This document shows positions 43,482-52,278 of a DNA stretch of 64,000 nucleotides, in pieces. Position 1 is the stretch's first letter, and the number at the start of each line of letters is the position of its first letter. A program made the position numbers and the translations under genes. Source of the DNA: Brevibacterium luteolum (lineage in GTDB: Bacteria; Actinomycetota; Actinomycetes; Actinomycetales; Brevibacteriaceae); assembly GCF_013004595.1 (NCBI RefSeq), contig NZ_JABEMC010000008.1:1-64000 (forward strand), read 5' to 3'. The notes beneath the pieces are model-generated. The model did not search any database. It had not been told where the DNA came from and saw nothing but the letters and a program-made list of their open reading frames with translations.

Positions 43482-45062
43482 CTAGTCAGTGGTGAGATTC
43501 AGGAGCTGTTGGGCGTGTGCCTGTCCGATGGGATTCGTCGGTGGCCTTGCTTGGAGTTGGTGTCCGCCGGGCAGTGTCCAGGTCAGCATCCCAGTGTCGG
43601 GACTGCGGGTGACTCTGAGTCTGTCTTCGGTTTTCATCTGATGATGCTGCCGGCACAACGGGTGGAGGTTTGCCATTGAGGTGGGTCCACCTCGTCCAGG
43701 GTCTTCATGATTGAACGGTTCGATGTGATCGAGCTCTGCTTTCACGGCGGAGCGATCACAACCAGGCAGAGTGCAGAACTGCCACTTCTCCACGAGAGCG
43801 ATCCGCATCTTCTCCGGGATCGTGTACGTTTCGGCCGCGTGATCGAGGACAGTGCCGTCGGTCGGGTCGGTCAGAATCCGGTAGACCGTCGGATGCCCCG
43901 TACCGGTGAGCTGGCGGGCGGTCTCGGGTGAGATCGGGTGACCATTGACCATCCCCGGAACACGTGCAGCATCGTCTTCCTCGTCGGTGTTCTTGTCGAG
44001 CAGGGTCAGTGCCGGGACCGTGATGGTGATGCGAGCTTGGCGCTTGAGCCACTCGCTATCGACCGGGCACTGAACACCGGTCTCAGCAAGAGTCTCGGCG
44101 ATCTTCTCAGCGGTCGCGTCGACGTCAATACCGGCTGGATTGGCAGCCTCGACAATCGTGGAGTCACTGTCGGTGGGCTGTGTGGTCAGCGTGCCTGCAG
44201 GTTGGGAGCCGGTGAGGAAGTCGAACATCAGCTCACCCATCCCCCGGTCGTCCACGATCTCGCGTCCTTCGGGCACCCCAAGTGGTGCGCCGAGGCCCTT
44301 GATGACGCTGCGGGCCATGCCAGCCAACCGCGCTTCTAAGAGCGCGATCTGGTGGGATGGGCCGCGGGCGATGAGGATCCCCAACCCGTGCGGCTCGTAG
44401 TAGGTCTCAACGGTGCGGCGATCCCGGACTTCTTTCGCGCGTTCCTCGCGCGTAACGAGTGTGGAAATCAGTTGCGTGACTGCTCGTTTGAACGTCGTCA
44501 TATCCGACACCCGGATCCGGACAAGCCCGGCATCGAAGTCCGCCAGATGCTCAGGCTCCAGACTCGTGGCGCGCCGGGCGCCGTGAAGATACCTGTCGTA
44601 GCCGATGACCCCGGCTCTAGCTAGGGACGTGAAGGCTGGCAGCCCGACGAGTCCTGCTGCAGCGACCTGCACACGGGAGCGAACATGCTTCACGGTGGTA
44701 TCGAGTGCGTCTGCCATGTGCATCAGCGACGTCGACGCTGTCCGTTCAACAAGCCAGGCGTAGGCGTTCCGGCGCTGCTCGGCCTCGTTCTTAAAGTCCG
44801 TGCCGTCACGGTCCGGGCGGCCGAGCGCACGCGGGTCAGCCGCGAGCTCACGGACCGCATCGACCTGCAGGGAGACATCCTCTGGTGAATCGGAAGCCGC
44901 ACGGGCGAGGAAAGCATCAAAGAGGAATCCAAGCCCAGTCATGCGGCGGTCGTCGATGTCCCGGTTGGTGGATTTCAGCCGGTAGAGGCAGTCAGCGAAA
45001 TCAGACGTGTCGACCACTGTATCGTTGCGGCGGGTCGTGATGACCTGTTCTTCCACGAGCAT
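43482..45062 (-). CDS. DUF222 and HNH endonuclease domain protein
   Basis: A 526-residue protein of the DUF222/HNH family, present in multiple copies in many actinobacterial genomes. An N-terminal DUF222 helical region (30-300) is followed by a 13E12-like middle and a C-terminal HNH nuclease: CTLPGCDRSAVKAELDHIEP and SMANLHPLCRQHHQMK, with His, Asn and His metal ligands and four cysteines. Possible roles are mobile-element or DNA-processing nuclease; none is established. The start is ATG 45062, with GGGAGG upstream; a GTG at 45071 overlaps that site. It interrupts the RDD-SpoIIM pair and may be an insertion into the conserved block. Confidence 0.85.
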   Translation of the reverse strand: MLVEEQVITTRRNDTVVDTSDFADCLYRLKSTNRDIDDRRMTGLGFLFDAFLARAASDSPEDVSLQVDAVRELAADPRALGRPDRDGTDFKNEAEQRRNAYAWLVERTASTSLMHMADALDTTVKHVRSRVQVAAAGLVGLPAFTSLARAGVIGYDRYLHGARRATSLEPEHLADFDAGLVRIRVSDMTTFKRAVTQLISTLVTREERAKEVRDRRTVETYYEPHGLGILIARGPSHQIALLEARLAGMARSVIKGLGAPLGVPEGREIVDDRGMGELMFDFLTGSQPAGTLTTQPTDSDSTIVEAANPAGIDVDATAEKIAETLAETGVQCPVDSEWLKRQARITITVPALTLLDKNTDEEDDAARVPGMVNGHPISPETARQLTGTGHPTVYRILTDPTDGTVLDHAAETYTIPEKMRIALVEKWQFCTLPGCDRSAVKAELDHIEPFNHEDPGRGGPTSMANLHPLCRQHHQMKTEDRLRVTRSPDTGMLTWTLPGGHQLQARPPTNPIGQAHAQQLLNLTTD

Positions 45063-45240
45063 CGCGGCCACCTCCCTTGTGATCTACCGTGATCTTTGTT
45101 GTTTTAAGTCTAAGTGTGTTCGATATGCTGGAACAATAGTTTCGACTGCGTTCACATGAAACTCACATAAACATATGCCTGCTTCGAATCTAATCTCAGT
45201 CTGCCAGCACCCACTGACATCCCTTCCCGCGAGCACCACC

Positions 45241-45262
45241 GCAACCACCACCTCGGGCACGG
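45241..45262 (+). repeat. Dispersed GC-rich repeat upstream of the SpoIIM-family gene
   Basis: Two mismatches over 22 bases to the copy at 37205; intergenic. Confidence 0.5.
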
Positions 45263-45315
45263 CCTGCGGCCTGCCCGCCGGAGGCACCCCTCACTTGCGG
45301 TTATGCTGGGATCCT

Positions 45316-46314
45316 ATGGACCCCGCACTCGTCGCCGAACGCCACGCTGGCGAATGGGAGCGCCTGTCGCGCCTGGCGAAGAAGAACACCCTCAGTCCCC
45401 ATGAGGCTGAGGAGTTCCTGCGCCTGTACCGGGCGGCGTCGAAGGACCTCTCGCGCATCCAGACGGTCGCCCCGGACTCGGAGATCTCGGTACGGCTGTC
45501 GAACATCGTGCACCGCTCGCGCACCCAGCTCACGGGCGTGCCGACCGGGGCAGGCGGGGCGCTCGCGCGGTTCTTCACCATCTCGCTGCCGGCCGCGCTC
45601 TACCGGCTGCGGTGGTTCTTCGTCTTCACCTTCGTCTTCTTCGTCGGCATCTCCGTGCTCACGACCCTCTGGGCCTACCACACGCCCGGCGTGCTGCCGG
45701 CCCTTGCTGATGAGGAGATGCGCCGCCAGCTGGCCGAACGCGACTTCAAGGAGTACTACTTCGAGCACCGCAACGAGGTCTTCGCCGTCGGTGTGTGGAC
45801 GAACAACGCCTGGATCGCGCTGCAGTGGGTGGCCCTGGGCATCACCGGGATCTACGTCATCTACGGGCTCATCGTCAACGCCGTCAACGTCGGCATCTCC
45901 GGGGCGATCATGTTCGAGTTCGACAAGGGCGGGGACTTCTTCTACTACATCCTGCCCCACGGCATCCCCGAGATCACCGGCATCCTCATCGCCGCCGCTG
46001 CCGGCCTGCGCATCTGCGTCGCCTGGGTCGTCCCCGGCCCGGAGCTGCGGCGCACCCGCTTGGCGCGGGAAGCCCGCACGACCATCACCGTCGGCCTCGG
46101 CCTCATCATCTATCTGTTCTTCTCCGGGCTCATCGAGGGCTTCATCACCCCTTCCGAGCTGCCCAACGTCATCCGCATGGGCTCCGGGATCCTGCTGACG
46201 GCGGCGATCTTCGCCTATGCGATCTACTTCGGCCGCCCTGCGCTCAAGGCGGGCCTGAGCGGGGACGTGTCCTCGGACAAGGCAGGCTACGACATCGTCG
46301 CCACAGACCGCTGA
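45316..46314 (+). CDS. Stage II sporulation M family membrane protein
   Basis: A 332-residue protein with a cytosolic N-terminus (1-95, Arg/Ser-rich helix region: FLRLYRAASKDLSRIQ) and about six membrane helices between 100 and 310 with the SpoIIM/DUF95 signature NNAWIALQWVALGITGIYVIYGL and MFEFDKGGDFFYYILPHGIPEITGI. The organism class is not a known spore-former of the Bacillus type, so the name reflects homology only; the family may degrade or remodel wall peptidoglycan or transport. TATGCT lies eight bases before the ATG. It faces the DUF58-MoxR operon convergently. Confidence 0.88.
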   Translation: MDPALVAERHAGEWERLSRLAKKNTLSPHEAEEFLRLYRAASKDLSRIQTVAPDSEISVRLSNIVHRSRTQLTGVPTGAGGALARFFTISLPAALYRLRWFFVFTFVFFVGISVLTTLWAYHTPGVLPALADEEMRRQLAERDFKEYYFEHRNEVFAVGVWTNNAWIALQWVALGITGIYVIYGLIVNAVNVGISGAIMFEFDKGGDFFYYILPHGIPEITGILIAAAAGLRICVAWVVPGPELRRTRLAREARTTITVGLGLIIYLFFSGLIEGFITPSELPNVIRMGSGILLTAAIFAYAIYFGRPALKAGLSGDVSSDKAGYDIVATDR

Positions 46315-46316
46315 TC

Positions 46317-46364
46317 CCGCGCCCGAGGCGCCGGGCCGGGTGGCGAGGAACCGCGCCCGAGGCG
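46317..46364 (-). repeat. Two dispersed-repeat copies between SpoIIM and DUF58 genes
   Basis: Copy one at 46317-46336 is identical over 20 bases to 56409-56428; copy two at 46351-46364 shares the first 14 bases. Same orientation. Confidence 0.65.
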
Positions 46365-46390
46365 TGCCTCACCTCGGTGCCGGTGACCGG

Positions 46391-47683
46391 TTAGAGCTTG
46401 CCGCTTGCCTTGAGTGAGATGTAGAGGTCGGCCAGCTGCGGGGCGAGGTCCTCGGGCTCGGCGTGCACGGTGTGGATGCCGGCGTCGGAGAGGGCATGGC
46501 CGAGTGAGCGGGCGGCGAGCAGGTCGTGCTCGGCGGCTGCGGCGCGGTAGACCTGGGCGGGGGAGTAGACCTGGGATGCGAGGTCGCCGAGGTCGGGATC
46601 GGCGACCGAGGCGATCGCCAGCCGGTGCCGGGCGCGCAGCACCGGCAGAGCCGGCAGCATGTCCTGGGCGATGGTCCGCTCATCGAGGGCGGTGAGGAAG
46701 ACGACGAAGGCCCGCTGCGTGCTCAGCCGCAGCGTCTGGGTGACGATCTCGTTCCAGTCGGCGTCGATGAGCTCGGGGAACACATCGGCTAAATCGTTGG
46801 TCATGATGCCGAGCGGATCGGATCCGGAGATCGGGCCGATGTGCCGGCGCACGCGCGCATCGGCGACGAGGATGTCGACGCGGTCGCCGCCTCCGGAAGC
46901 CAGCGCTCCGAGGAGCATTGCGGCCTCCATCGCGGCATCGAAGGCGGTGCCGTCGCCCATCCGGCGGGCGGCCAGGCGCGAGGAGTCGAGGACTATGACG
47001 ACCCGGCGGTCGCGTTCGGGCCGCCACGTCTTGACCATGAGGTGCTGGGCGCGGGCGGTGGCCCGCCAGTCGATTGAGCGGACGTCGTCGCCGCGGACGT
47101 ATTCGCGCAGCGAGTCGAACTCGGTGCCCATGCCGCGGGTCATGAGCAGGGTGCGCCCGTCGAGCTCACGCAGCCGCGCGAGCTTGGACGGCAGGTGCTT
47201 GCGGGAGACGAACGGCGGCAAGACGCGGATCGCCGCCGGCACCTCGACCGACTGCTGACGGAGAGACAGACGCAGCGGCGAGGCCACCCGGACGGTGACG
47301 AGATCGGCCGGCAGCTCACCTCGGCGGGTGGGCACCAGCCGTGTCACGTGCTCATGCTGCTCACCGGCTGCCAGCCGAACCCGCAGCCGGTTGTCCTTAG
47401 CACCTGCCGACGGCGGCCAGGCATCGCGGATGTGCAGACTGGCGGCCCACTTACCGGCATTGATGACCGTCAGCGTCGAGTCCGTCTCATGGCCCAGCCG
47501 CACGCGCCGGCCGGGGGTGCGCTGCAGCCGGATCGTCGCAGGCGAAGCGGTGACCAGCCAGTCGAGGAACGCCACGAGCAGCACAGAGCCTAAGGCGATG
47601 CCGGTGGTTCCCCAACTGGGGAAGACCATGACCGGGATCGCCGCCAGCGCGACGAGGACGACGAAGCGCCAGGTGACGATCAT
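46391..47683 (-). CDS. DUF58 domain protein
   Basis: A 430-residue protein with two N-terminal membrane helices (about 8-25, 28-46) and a von Willebrand-like DUF58 region containing RGMGTEFDSLREYVRGDDVRSIDWRATAR and VVIVLDSSRLAARRMGDGTAFD. It acts with MoxR-type AAA ATPases in complex assembly, cell-envelope or stress functions. It is last in a five-gene leftward operon with four-base overlaps. The start overlaps the MoxR stop. Confidence 0.88.
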   Translation of the reverse strand: MIVTWRFVVLVALAAIPVMVFPSWGTTGIALGSVLLVAFLDWLVTASPATIRLQRTPGRRVRLGHETDSTLTVINAGKWAASLHIRDAWPPSAGAKDNRLRVRLAAGEQHEHVTRLVPTRRGELPADLVTVRVASPLRLSLRQQSVEVPAAIRVLPPFVSRKHLPSKLARLRELDGRTLLMTRGMGTEFDSLREYVRGDDVRSIDWRATARAQHLMVKTWRPERDRRVVIVLDSSRLAARRMGDGTAFDAAMEAAMLLGALASGGGDRVDILVADARVRRHIGPISGSDPLGIMTNDLADVFPELIDADWNEIVTQTLRLSTQRAFVVFLTALDERTIAQDMLPALPVLRARHRLAIASVADPDLGDLASQVYSPAQVYRAAAAEHDLLAARSLGHALSDAGIHTVHAEPEDLAPQLADLYISLKASGKL

Positions 47684-48999
47684 CGCGGCACGCGGGTGGT
47701 GTCGATGATCGAGGCGAGCACCTGGTCGACGGTGATGCCGTCCATCTGCGCCTCCGGCCGCAGCATGACGCGGTGGCGGAAGGCCGGCGAGATGAGCGTC
47801 TTGACGTCATCGGGGGTGACGAACCCGCGCCCGGACATCCACGCCTGCGCCTGGGCTGCGGCCAGCAGCCGGGTGCCGCCGCGCGGGGAGATGCCCATCG
47901 CGAACGACGGTGCGCTGCGGGTGGCCTGCACGAGGTCGACGATGTAACCGAGCACCTCGGGATCGACGTAGATGTCACCGACCCGCTTCCCGGCCTCCAG
48001 GATCGTCGCAGCATCGGCGACGCGCTCGATCCCGGCATCGGACAGGCGCCGGCCGTCGAAGCCGTGGGCGTGGCGGGTGAGGATGTCAAGCTCGGTCTCG
48101 CGCTCGGGCAGCGTGAGCATGAGCTTGAAGAGGAACCGGTCGAGCTGCGCTTCGGGCAGGGGGTAGGTGCCGTCGTGCTCGATCGGGTTCTGGGTCGCGG
48201 CGACGACGAACGGCTGGGGCAGCCGGCGGGTCTGCCCGTCGACGGAGACCTGCCGCTCCTCCATCGCCTCCAGCAGTGCGGACTGGGTCTTCGGCGGGGT
48301 GCGGTTGATCTCATCGGCGATGAGCAGGTTGGTGAACACCGGGCCTTCGCGGAACTCGAAGTCGCCTGAGCGGGTGTCGTAGATCATCGAGCCGGTCACA
48401 TCGCCGGGCATGAGATCGGGGGTGAACTGCACGCGCGTCGAGTCGAGTTCGAGCGCCTCAGCCAGCGCGCGCACGAGCAGCGTCTTCGCCACGCCGGGCA
48501 CGCCTTCGAGCAGCACATGCCCGTGGCACAGCAGGGCCAGCAGGATCCCGTCGACGGCCTCATGCTGGCCGACGACCGCCTTGCCGACCTCCGTGCGCAC
48601 CGCGAGGAACCGCTCGCGCAGCTCGTGATCGCGGTCGGCCAGCTGGTGTTCGGCGGCCAGTCGCTCGTTAAGTCCCGGCTGCACCGTGCCCGAGGCGGTG
48701 GTCGCCTGGCCGTGGGCCGGCACCTGGCCGTGCGGCTGGCCTGGCATCTGTCCGGGAGCCGGCGCGTGCCCCGGTTGCTGGCCGGGCTGCTGGATCGGCA
48801 TCTGCCCGGTCTGGGGTGCGTGTTGTGGCGGCAGCGGCGCCTGACCCGGCTGCACACCGGGCTGACTGCCGACCGGACCACCGGGCTGGCTGCCGACCGG
48901 TACGCCGGGCCCGCCCGGCTGACCGCCCGACCCGAACGGACCAGCGGGCTGTCCCGGCTGCTGGCCGGGCTGCTGCGGATGGTGGGGAGTGTCGGTCAT
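47680..48999 (-). CDS. MoxR-family AAA+ ATPase with Pro/Gln/Gly-rich N-terminus
   Basis: A 439-residue ATPase. Residues 1-110 are a low-complexity Gln/Pro/Gly-rich tail with no homologous domain. The AAA+ core has Walker A GVPGVAKT (166-173), Walker B LLIADEINR, sensor-1 ATQNP and arginine finger and lid region ISPRGGTRLL. MoxR proteins act as chaperones that insert cofactors or activate partner proteins, usually with DUF58 proteins. The dispersed repeat codes for ATTASGT (99-105) at the border between tail and core. It overlaps both neighbours by four bases. Confidence 0.9.
   Translation of the reverse strand: MTDTPHHPQQPGQQPGQPAGPFGSGGQPGGPGVPVGSQPGGPVGSQPGVQPGQAPLPPQHAPQTGQMPIQQPGQQPGHAPAPGQMPGQPHGQVPAHGQATTASGTVQPGLNERLAAEHQLADRDHELRERFLAVRTEVGKAVVGQHEAVDGILLALLCHGHVLLEGVPGVAKTLLVRALAEALELDSTRVQFTPDLMPGDVTGSMIYDTRSGDFEFREGPVFTNLLIADEINRTPPKTQSALLEAMEERQVSVDGQTRRLPQPFVVAATQNPIEHDGTYPLPEAQLDRFLFKLMLTLPERETELDILTRHAHGFDGRRLSDAGIERVADAATILEAGKRVGDIYVDPEVLGYIVDLVQATRSAPSFAMGISPRGGTRLLAAAQAQAWMSGRGFVTPDDVKTLISPAFRHRVMLRPEAQMDGITVDQVLASIIDTTRVPR
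48684..48708 (-). repeat. Dispersed GC-rich repeat in the MoxR linker
   Basis: 23 bases identical to 37205-37227 in reverse complement; differs from 50260-50284 at one base in 25. Confidence 0.7.
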
Positions 49000-50240
49000 G
49001 TCGGGGAGACCTCGCTTTCGATGGCGGTGATGAGGACGGCGATGTCGGAGAGCTGCCGGTCGTTGGCCGGCACTCCCTCAAGATAGGCGTAGCGGACTTC
49101 GGCCAGGTCGCGGCCGGTGTGGGCGGCGATCGCAGCGCACAGCTGCTCGGGCCGCTCCTGGGAGGGCCGGGTGAGCCGCGCGGCGATGCGCAGCAGTGAA
49201 GCTGTGCGCAGCGAGTGCAGCGATGCGGTGCGGGCCCCGGCCCGCTGCATGAGTGCGGCGCGGCCGTGCACGGTCTCAACCGGCGGGACGACGACCGGCA
49301 GTCGTTCGACAGCCAGCGGCCCGAAGCGCCGGACCCGCCACCACAGCAGTGCGGCGGTGAGCGGGATGAGCCACAGCAGCGCGACCCCGAACCACGGCGG
49401 GATGAAGGTCAGCGCATCCGGTGTCTCCTCCTCGCTGGCCGAGGGCTGGTCGCCGGCCTGCGGCAGATAGACGACGAGGTTCTCGTGCTGGCCAAGCGCG
49501 TGCAGCATGAGCGCGGCATGACCCTCCTCGTCAAGCTCGGCGTTCGTCATCCACGCCCGCGCACCGAGCACCGTGACATCGGCGCCGCCCGCCTCGGCGC
49601 GGGCATAGGCACCCGAATCCGGCGGGACGCCGGGGAACGCGTAGCAGGTGGTGACTGCGTCTTCGTATCCCGGCGAGGCCGCGTAGAAGCCATCGGCGCC
49701 GCGCAGCTGCCCGGCGGCCACGGCGGCCGGGGATTGGCAGCCGGGCTGCAGCAGCTCGTTCTGCGCCTCGTTCTCGAAATAGGGCGCCATCCGCAGTGCT
49801 GGGGTGAAGTCCTCGACGTCATAACCGGGATCGGCGAGCACGAGCGAATTGCCGCCGGAGCGCACCGCCTCGCCGAGCTCTTCGCGCGTCTCGGTCTCGC
49901 CGTTGCCCTCAACGTCGAGGTAGAGCACCGTGGTGTCTGCCCCTGCGGCGGCCGTGCGCGCCTCCTGCCTGGATTCGGTGACCGTGACCTCGACGCCGCG
50001 CTCGCGCAGGATGTCCATGAGCGCCTTCGTGCCCGAGGGCTGCACGGACTCCGGGTGCAGCTCGCCGGTCTCCTCATCGAGGATCGAGAGGAAGAACCCA
50101 CCGATCGCGGTCACCAGGATGACAACCGCGGCGATGACCCACAGTGCTGCCGCCCGGGTGCCGCTGCGCAGCCGGTCGACCCGGCCCGGCCCGGTGTGCG
50201 CAGTCGTGCCGCGTACGGCGAGGTCGAGACTCGTGCTCAT
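48996..50240 (-). CDS. DUF4350 domain membrane protein
   Basis: A 414-residue protein with a membrane helix near residues 34-54 and another near 286-306, flanking an extracytoplasmic DUF4350 domain (about 58-275) with FFLSILDEETGELHPESVQPSGTKAL and LGEAVRSGGNSLVLADPG. The C-terminal cytosolic part (310-414) is Arg-rich. Function unknown; always near MoxR-DUF58-DUF4129. It is in the middle of the leftward operon. Confidence 0.85.
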   Translation of the reverse strand: MSTSLDLAVRGTTAHTGPGRVDRLRSGTRAAALWVIAAVVILVTAIGGFFLSILDEETGELHPESVQPSGTKALMDILRERGVEVTVTESRQEARTAAAGADTTVLYLDVEGNGETETREELGEAVRSGGNSLVLADPGYDVEDFTPALRMAPYFENEAQNELLQPGCQSPAAVAAGQLRGADGFYAASPGYEDAVTTCYAFPGVPPDSGAYARAEAGGADVTVLGARAWMTNAELDEEGHAALMLHALGQHENLVVYLPQAGDQPSASEEETPDALTFIPPWFGVALLWLIPLTAALLWWRVRRFGPLAVERLPVVVPPVETVHGRAALMQRAGARTASLHSLRTASLLRIAARLTRPSQERPEQLCAAIAAHTGRDLAEVRYAYLEGVPANDRQLSDIAVLITAIESEVSPT

Positions 50241-50962
50241 GCGCCGGCCTCCCCGCTGCCCGCGCCCGAGGCGGTGGTCGCCTGCGCAGGCTCCGCGCCC
50301 GAGGCGGTGGCCGAGCTGGCGGCTCCCGAGGCGGCGGACCGCGTGGAGACGGCCTGGGAGGTAGCGGCGGTGATCCGCTCGGCGCGGGCGAGCAGGTCCT
50401 GCCAGTCAGCGGCTGTGGCTTGGGCTTCGCCGAAGGTCACGGCGTCGAACAGCCCACCGGCGGCATGCGCATCGGCGGTGGCCGGCGGGCAGGCAGAAGC
50501 GGCCGCGCGGGCCAGCTCCGAGGCGGTCGAGGCGGCGGTCATGTCGATGAGACTCAGCGAAACGAACTGGGCGAAGATCGCCCGCACTCCGTTCTGCACT
50601 GCCAGCGTGTAGTCACCCCCGGCGGCTGCCGCATGCGCGGCGTCCCAGAAGGCCTGCGGGTTGATCGTCTCGGCCCGCTGGGCGGGGTCGAAGGCGGCGA
50701 GGTCGACGCCGCCGCTGGTGCCGCGGCGGACCCGCCAGATGACGAGCACGACGAGCCCGATGATGAGTGCGGCGATGACGAGCAGCGTCCACGGCGAGTC
50801 GATCGCGGCAGCGCTGCTGATGAGCCCGTCGAAGAACCGGTCGATGGCCCGGCCGAGCTTCTCCAGCGGGGACAGGTCGGCGTCGCGGTAATCCGGTTCG
50901 GACAGCTTCTTCTCAGCCCAGCGGCGGGCCTCATCGCGCTCAGGGGCCAGGGGAGTGCTCAT
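50237..50962 (-). CDS. DUF4129 domain protein
   Basis: A 241-residue protein with one membrane helix (about 59-79; SPWTLLVIAALIIGLVVLVIW) and a C-terminal DUF4129 helical domain (100-200). The final 35 residues (AASGAASSATASGAEPAQATTASG) are low-complexity and encoded by three copies of the dispersed repeat at 50260-50337. The family often partners transglutaminase-like proteins, which are not seen here. It overlaps its neighbours by four bases. Confidence 0.82.
   Translation of the reverse strand: MSTPLAPERDEARRWAEKKLSEPDYRDADLSPLEKLGRAIDRFFDGLISSAAAIDSPWTLLVIAALIIGLVVLVIWRVRRGTSGGVDLAAFDPAQRAETINPQAFWDAAHAAAAGGDYTLAVQNGVRAIFAQFVSLSLIDMTAASTASELARAAASACPPATADAHAAGGLFDAVTFGEAQATAADWQDLLARAERITAATSQAVSTRSAASGAASSATASGAEPAQATTASGAGSGEAGA
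50260..50337 (-). repeat. Cluster of dispersed repeats in the DUF4129 C-terminus
   Basis: Two full copies (50260-50284, 50293-50312) and a partial one (50324-50337), giving the repeated TASGA/ASGA peptides. Confidence 0.7.
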
Positions 50963-52074
50963 GTGCTGCGATCCAGCTCCTCGGCCTCGCGCAGCAGCAG
51001 GAGGTCATAGCCTTCGAAGCGCATCCGACGGTCGAAGTACAGGCCGGTGATGACCCCGGACTGGTAGGCGTAGAGGACCGCGGTCGCCGCCGAGGTGAGC
51101 GCGAGCCCGAGGATCGTGAGGGTGGCGATCACGACGGCGCCGAAGGTCTCGGCGCTGCCGGAGTCGAGGATGGTCAGCGAGATGACGATCGCGGCGATGA
51201 AGAAGATGAGCAGCAGCGGGGAGACGATGATGCTGATGAGCTGCGAGGACAGGTAGCACGACAGCAGCAGGGTGCCGGTGGTGGCCCAAAAGCGGCGGCG
51301 CGTGAGCTGCCAGGAGCGGGCGAAGGCCTGCCGGATCGTCATCCGCTCGACGGCGATCGCGCAGCCGACGAAGGCGGTGCGGACCATGAAGAAGACGGTG
51401 AACACGACCCAGCCGAGCGCCCCGAGGCCGGCGAGCAGGAACCCAATGACGGCCTGTGAGGTGAACACCGCGATGATGACGCCGGGGGCGAGCAGCAGCG
51501 CCAGGGCTGCGAAGTGCGCCCCGCCGAGCAGGGCGGTGGCGGCGATGAGGCGCAGCCGCTGGCCGGCGAGCATCCCCCATGTGCGGCGCAGGGTCGTCGT
51601 CTTCTGCCCGCGCGCATCGACCGCACGCCCACCGGGCGGGGTGAAGAAGGCCTGCCGGGCAGGGATCGAGAGCAGCCCGGAGAGGAAGTGAAGGAAGCAC
51701 AGTGAGAGCAGCGAGACCGCGGAGGCTGCGAACTGCATGAGGAAGGACAGCCCACCGGCGGCATCGGAGCTGGCGAAGACCCCGACGAGATAGCCGAAGC
51801 TCAGCCAGATGAGCCCGGCCACAGCGGCGCTGACGGCCAGCAGGAACAGCGTCAGCACGATCATCGCAGTGCCGACTGAGACCCCGGGGCTGAAGCGCAG
51901 CAGCCGGAACCCGGCATCGAGTGACTCGGCGAAGCGCATCGGCCGCTTCGACAGCACCCCGGGCTTCGGCGCCGGCTGCCAGGCGGGGCGGGTGCGGGTC
52001 TGGCTGCGCGGCTGCCAGCGGCCGGTCGTCCAATCCGTCTGCGCATCCCAGGCGGCGCGGTCGGTGACGAACAA
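50959..52074 (-). CDS. Multi-pass membrane protein, first gene of the MoxR operon
   Basis: A 371-residue protein with about six membrane helices after an 85-residue cytosolic N-terminus (RFAESLDAGFRLLRFSPGVSVG precedes helix 1). The C-terminal region (MRFEGYDLLLLREAEELDR) is cytosolic. It resembles the membrane domain of glycerophosphodiester phosphodiesterase-like proteins common in this operon. Start: TTG 52074 preceded at five bases by AGGAGG, the best Shine-Dalgarno here; an ATG at 52110 overlaps a TAGAAT box that is better read as the -10 (52108-52113). Function unknown. Confidence 0.75.
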   Translation of the reverse strand: MFVTDRAAWDAQTDWTTGRWQPRSQTRTRPAWQPAPKPGVLSKRPMRFAESLDAGFRLLRFSPGVSVGTAMIVLTLFLLAVSAAVAGLIWLSFGYLVGVFASSDAAGGLSFLMQFAASAVSLLSLCFLHFLSGLLSIPARQAFFTPPGGRAVDARGQKTTTLRRTWGMLAGQRLRLIAATALLGGAHFAALALLLAPGVIIAVFTSQAVIGFLLAGLGALGWVVFTVFFMVRTAFVGCAIAVERMTIRQAFARSWQLTRRRFWATTGTLLLSCYLSSQLISIIVSPLLLIFFIAAIVISLTILDSGSAETFGAVVIATLTILGLALTSAATAVLYAYQSGVITGLYFDRRMRFEGYDLLLLREAEELDRST

Positions 52075-52160
52075 CGGCACCTCCTGCCTTGGGGTCAGAT
52101 CACGCCCCATTCTATGCACACGACCCCGGCACGCAGGCGACATTCGGGCACTCACTTGCA

Positions 52161-52178
52161 TCACCGCCTCGGCGCCGG
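52161..52178 (+). repeat. Dispersed GC-rich repeat, partial, upstream of mtrA
   Basis: TCACCGCCTCGGCGCCGG; shares the ACCGCCTCGG core. Confidence 0.4.
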
Positions 52179-52278
52179 ACCAGCAGGCGCGCCACGCGGG
52201 CCCGTCATGCAGACTCACCGTGTGAACCTGCCGACACCTGCCGCCCCCTGCGCTGACTTCTCAGCCGGATAGGTGACA

